Below are positions 14,459-18,796 of a stretch of DNA of 18,796 nt, one piece after another. The position numbers and the translations under genes were made by a program. Numbering within the stretch: the first letter of the stretch is position 1; each line of letters starts with the position of its first letter. Source of the stretch: JAWWBN01 sp033720955 (GTDB lineage Bacteria > Acidobacteriota > Thermoanaerobaculia > Multivoradales > JAHEKO01). The notes beneath the pieces were generated by a model. It saw only the letters and a list, made by a program, of their open reading frames with translations. It was not told where the DNA came from and made no database searches. The DNA is taken from NCBI GenBank assembly GCA_033720955.1, contig JAWWBN010000049.1, positions 1 through 18,796 of the forward strand. The letters are read 5' to 3'.

Positions 14459-17212
14459 ATGGTCAAGCGGCCCCGGGGCGCTCGAGGCTTTCTCGCGCTC
14501 GCCGTTCTTCTCGCCGCCCTGCTGGTGGCGCTGGGGGGCGCCAGCCTCTACCAGAAGGTCGAGAGCTTCCAGCCCCTGGGCTTCGAGGCGCGCGCCGACG
14601 CCGGGCGCTGGCTGGTCACCCGGGTGGACGAGCCCGACAGCGAGCTGCGGATCGGCGACGAGCTGCTGCTGATCAACGGCGAGGGGGTCGGGCAGCTCGA
14701 CGAGCTCGGCGGCGCCCTGCGGGCGCGGGCGGAGAGCGAGCTGCTGCTGCTGCGCGACCAGCGGCTGGAGACGGTGGCCTACCGGCTGCCGCCGCTCGAC
14801 GTTGACTACCCCTACCTGATTCTGGCCCTGATCGGCCTGGCCTACCTGCTGATCGGCCTCTACACCCTCTCCCGCGACCCGGGCGGCGCCTCGGGGCTCT
14901 TCTACCTGTGGTGCCTGACCACCGCCACGGTCTACCTCATCTCGGTCGAGCCGCCGTTCGGGCCGCTGGCCAAGTTCACCTACCTCGTCGAGGAGGTGGC
15001 GCGCATCTTCCTGGCGCCGCTGACGCTGCACCTCTTCTCGGTCTTCCCGCACCCGCTGTCGCGCTCGCCCAAGCTGAAGCGGATCGTCCCCTTCTTCTAC
15101 CTTCCCGCCTGCTTCCTGCTGCTGCTGCAGCTCGACCTGGTCTTCACCGGCGGGGCGCTCCTGGTGGGCGGGGCGGCCGACACGACCCTGGCTGCCCTCG
15201 ACCTGCTGGAGCTGCTGCAGATCGTGATCTTCTCGCTCACCGCGGCGGGGGTGCTGGCCTGGCGGCTGCGGCGCGCCGGCGAGAACGAGCCCCAGCGGCA
15301 GGCGGCGTGGATCGCCGTCGGCATGGCGGCCGGGTACATCCCGTTCCTGAGCCTCTACGTCCTGCCGCTCTCCCTGGGTGTCGATACGCCCCTGATGGTG
15401 ACGGCCATGGCGGTGCTGCCGCTGGCCCTGGTCCCGACCACCTTCGCCTACGCCATCCTGCGCTACAAGCTGTGGGACATCGGCGGGGTGGTGCGCAACA
15501 CCATCACCCTGAGCCTTACGGTGCTCATCGGCATCTTCGGCTTCGCCCTGGCCAACCTGACGGTCAGCCGCATCGTGCCCGAGGAGTTCCCCCTGGGCCG
15601 CAGCCTCATGACCTTCGCCGCGGGCCTGGTCATCGCCGGCCTCCTGGTGCCCACCCGGAGGGGCATCGCCAGCTCGCTCGAGCGTCTCCAGTACGGCGGC
15701 TCGTTCGGCAAGCGCCGCGCCCTGGTGCAGTTCGGGCGCGAGCTCCTCAACGAGCGGGACCTGGACCGGCTCTGCCAGAAGCTGGCCGACCGGCTGGAGG
15801 CGACGCTGGACCTGAAGCGCACCAACCTCTTCCTGGTCAGCGGCCAGACCCTGGCCCCGGTGCGGCGGGAGGAGGGACTCCCCGAGCTGGTGCGGGCCGA
15901 GGCGGTGGACCGCGACTTCTGGGAAAGCGACGTCGAGAGCATCCCCGGGGTCGAGCTGCCCCGGCAGCAGCGCTCCTTCTTCCAGCGGCTCTATCTCGCG
16001 GGCTACCGCTACGCCTTCCCGCTGCGGGTGCGCTCCAACGCCGTCGGCCTGGTCGTCACGAGCTACCGCTCCGAGGACGTCCCGCTGTCGAGCGACGACC
16101 TGGACCTGGTCCGCAACCTGCTCGACCAGGCGGCGCTGGCCATCGAGAACGCCCAGCTCCTGCACCAGGTCCACAGCCAGCTCCAGGAGGTGCTGCGACT
16201 GCAGGCCTTCAACCAGGGCATCATCGAGTCGTCGCCGGCCGGCATCGCGGTGCTGGGCGCCGACAACCGGGTGCGCTCGGCCAACCAGGCCATCGCCGCC
16301 CAGGCCGGCGTCGACCGCGCCGCCCTGGCCGGCCGCCGGCTGCGCGACCTGCTGCCCATCGAGCCGGTGCCCACGCCCGAGGAGGGCATCCGCGAGGTCA
16401 GCATCTTCGGCGACGAGGGTCAGGAGCGCTTCCTCCAGGTGACCGCCGCGCCGCTGCGCGAGGAGGACGCCCCGGACCAGTGCGTGCTGGTGGTGCAGGA
16501 CGTCACCGACCGGGTCGAGATGGAGCGCGAGCTGAAGGAGAAGGACCGCCTGGCGTCGCTGGGCATGCTGGCGGCCGGCGTCGCCCACGAGGTGAACACG
16601 CCGATCACCGGCATCTCCTCGTACGCGCAGATGCTCCTCGCCGACACGCCGGACGAGGACCCGCGCCGCGGGCTGCTCGAGAAGGTCGAGAAGCAGACCT
16701 TCCGCGCCGCCCAGATCGTGAACAACCTGCTCGAGTTCGCCCGCAACCGCCGCCCCGAGCAGGGCCCGGTGGCGGTCGCCGGGCTGGTGGACGAGTGCCT
16801 GGAGATGGTGAGCGAGCGGATCGCCGACAACCAGGTGCGGGTGAAGTGGGAGAAGCCGCGGGAGAGTCTCATCGTCACCGGCAACGACGGCGAGCTGCTG
16901 CAGGCGCTGACCAACCTCACCGTCAACGCCCTCGAGGCCATCGGTCCGAACGGCGGCACCCTGGAGCTGACCGCCGGCGGCGACGCCGAGTGGGTCTGGA
17001 TCGGGGTGGAGGACGACGGACCGGGGATCGAGCCGCAGAAGCTGGAGAAGATCTTCCAGCCGTTCTTCTCGAGCAAGCTGGGCCAGGGCGGCACCGGCCT
17101 CGGTCTGGCCATCACCTTCAACATCGTCCGTCGCCACGGCGGGGACATCCGGGTCGAGAGCCGGCCGGGACGCACCCGCTTCGTGGTCGAGCTGCCCCGG
17201 CTGACGATCTAG
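14459..17212 (+). CDS. Membrane sensor histidine kinase (PDZ-like, multi-TM, GAF, PAS, HisKA, HATPase)
   Basis: This encodes 917 residues from ATG 14459 (one more from the adjacent GTG 14456). Order: a membrane segment (~11-30); a periplasmic PDZ-like stretch with VDEPDSELRIGDELLLINGE (56-75); about eight hydrophobic segments between 118 and 398; a GAF-like domain (~420-565) ending in the helix DQAALAIENAQLL; a PAS domain (~580-685, beginning QGIIESSPAGIAVLGADNRV); the HisKA domain with phospho-acceptor His710 in GVAHEVNTPITGIS; and HATPase with N box NLTVNALEAI (819-828), G1 EDDGPGI (851-857), F box FQPFFSSK (866-873) and G2 GQGGTGLGLAI (875-885). It autophosphorylates and passes phosphate to the regulator 11 bases downstream. 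The domain set suggests sensing at the membrane plus a cytoplasmic ligand; the signal is unknown. The H box is NtrB-like. Confidence 0.95.
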   Translation: MVKRPRGARGFLALAVLLAALLVALGGASLYQKVESFQPLGFEARADAGRWLVTRVDEPDSELRIGDELLLINGEGVGQLDELGGALRARAESELLLLRDQRLETVAYRLPPLDVDYPYLILALIGLAYLLIGLYTLSRDPGGASGLFYLWCLTTATVYLISVEPPFGPLAKFTYLVEEVARIFLAPLTLHLFSVFPHPLSRSPKLKRIVPFFYLPACFLLLLQLDLVFTGGALLVGGAADTTLAALDLLELLQIVIFSLTAAGVLAWRLRRAGENEPQRQAAWIAVGMAAGYIPFLSLYVLPLSLGVDTPLMVTAMAVLPLALVPTTFAYAILRYKLWDIGGVVRNTITLSLTVLIGIFGFALANLTVSRIVPEEFPLGRSLMTFAAGLVIAGLLVPTRRGIASSLERLQYGGSFGKRRALVQFGRELLNERDLDRLCQKLADRLEATLDLKRTNLFLVSGQTLAPVRREEGLPELVRAEAVDRDFWESDVESIPGVELPRQQRSFFQRLYLAGYRYAFPLRVRSNAVGLVVTSYRSEDVPLSSDDLDLVRNLLDQAALAIENAQLLHQVHSQLQEVLRLQAFNQGIIESSPAGIAVLGADNRVRSANQAIAAQAGVDRAALAGRRLRDLLPIEPVPTPEEGIREVSIFGDEGQERFLQVTAAPLREEDAPDQCVLVVQDVTDRVEMERELKEKDRLASLGMLAAGVAHEVNTPITGISSYAQMLLADTPDEDPRRGLLEKVEKQTFRAAQIVNNLLEFARNRRPEQGPVAVAGLVDECLEMVSERIADNQVRVKWEKPRESLIVTGNDGELLQALTNLTVNALEAIGPNGGTLELTAGGDAEWVWIGVEDDGPGIEPQKLEKIFQPFFSSKLGQGGTGLGLAITFNIVRRHGGDIRVESRPGRTRFVVELPRLTI

Positions 17213-17223
17213 AGACGAGACCG

Positions 17224-18591
<1,368 letters not shown>

Positions 18592-18657
18592 GCCGAGCGG
18601 GCCGCCCCGGAATCTCCCGAGACCGGCGGGGGCCGCCGCGCGGCGAGCCCCGCGCCG

Positions 18658-18663
18658 TAAACT
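18658..18663 (+). promoter_or_regulatory. Candidate -10 element for a leaderless downstream gene
   Basis: TAAACT lies eight bases before ATG 18672, so transcription would begin at or next to the A of the start codon. No -35 hexamer is visible, and the 80-base gap after the regulator gene (18592-18671) shows only GC-rich partial hairpins without a U-tract. Confidence 0.35.
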
Positions 18664-18671
18664 CCCTCCTC

Positions 18672-18796
18672 ATGAACTCCTCGGCTCGCGGTCTGGCCCT
18701 CGCTCGGACCCTCCTGGCCGTGCCCGCCCCCGGCGGGCCGATGCCGCTGGTGGCGCCGCTCGGCGACGGCGCCGAGCTCGAGCTGCCACGGGTGGA
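18672..18796 (+). CDS. Start of an unidentified gene, cut by the window edge
   Basis: An ATG at 18672 opens 41 codons to the edge without a stop. The visible sequence begins MNSSARGLALARTLLAVPAP and continues with Gly/Pro-rich, then GDGAELELP. Codon use matches its neighbours (third positions mostly G or C). There is no Shine-Dalgarno, but a -10-like TAAACT sits eight bases upstream, which fits a leaderless start. Too little is visible to name a family. Confidence 0.45.
   Translation, partial: MNSSARGLALARTLLAVPAPGGPMPLVAPLGDGAELELPRV

Noticed and set aside
14411..17137. 908-codon minus-strand frame opposite the histidine kinase
   Set aside because: It is the antisense of a kinase with all catalytic boxes. 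The product is Gln/Val/Leu/Asp-rich low complexity.
18592..18671. Terminator after the response regulator
   Set aside because: Only short GC stems such as GGCGG/CCGCC are present, without a U-tract.

Overview
The window is a GC-rich bacterial chromosome segment (roughly 70% G+C by eye) with dense coding and many secreted or envelope proteins. A long sortilin-type BNR/Asp-box protein, periplasmic imidazolonepropionase-like amidohydrolases in tandem, a beta-barrel protein with an N-terminal carboxypeptidase-regulatory-like domain, and a sigma54-dependent two-component pair together suggest an Acidobacteriota-like, Gram-negative organism (possibly Thermoanaerobaculia). This placement rests on gene content only. 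I see no tRNA, rRNA, CRISPR array, transposase or prophage gene. The large open frames antisense to nearly every gene are a high-GC artefact.

Layout. (1) Positions 1-7658: a divergent pair of secreted-protein units. On the minus strand is the start and most of a BNR/VPS10-like protein that runs off the left edge. On the plus strand are two overlapping genes for exported amidohydrolases. They hold three amidohydrolase-type domains, of which only one keeps its metal ligands. (2) Positions 7659-7838: a convergent intergenic region with a ~132-bp palindromic element built from GGGGACA cores. (3) Positions 7839-11464, minus strand: a probable beta-barrel gene, the ribosome-associated GTPase gene hflX, a TPR protein with a signal sequence, and a small exported protein of unknown function. 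The first two are tightly spaced and the third may be co-transcribed. (4) Positions 11549-14316, plus strand: a ComF-family phosphoribosyltransferase, then an exported beta-barrel protein driven by a near-consensus sigma70 promoter that overlaps the comF stop codon. (5) Positions 14317-18591, plus strand: an intergenic region with palindromic dyads and a good sigma54 (-24/-12) promoter, then a large membrane histidine kinase and an NtrC-family response regulator. (6) Position 18672 to the end: the first 41 codons of another gene, not identified.

How it may work together. The kinase senses through its membrane/PDZ-like/GAF/PAS part and phosphorylates the NtrC-type regulator. The regulator could activate its own operon through the sigma54 promoter and the upstream dyads (inference). 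The BNR protein and the amidohydrolases probably act in the periplasm or at the cell surface, perhaps in peptide or cyclic-amide breakdown, but no substrate can be read from sequence. No intergenic stretch exceeds about 270 bases.
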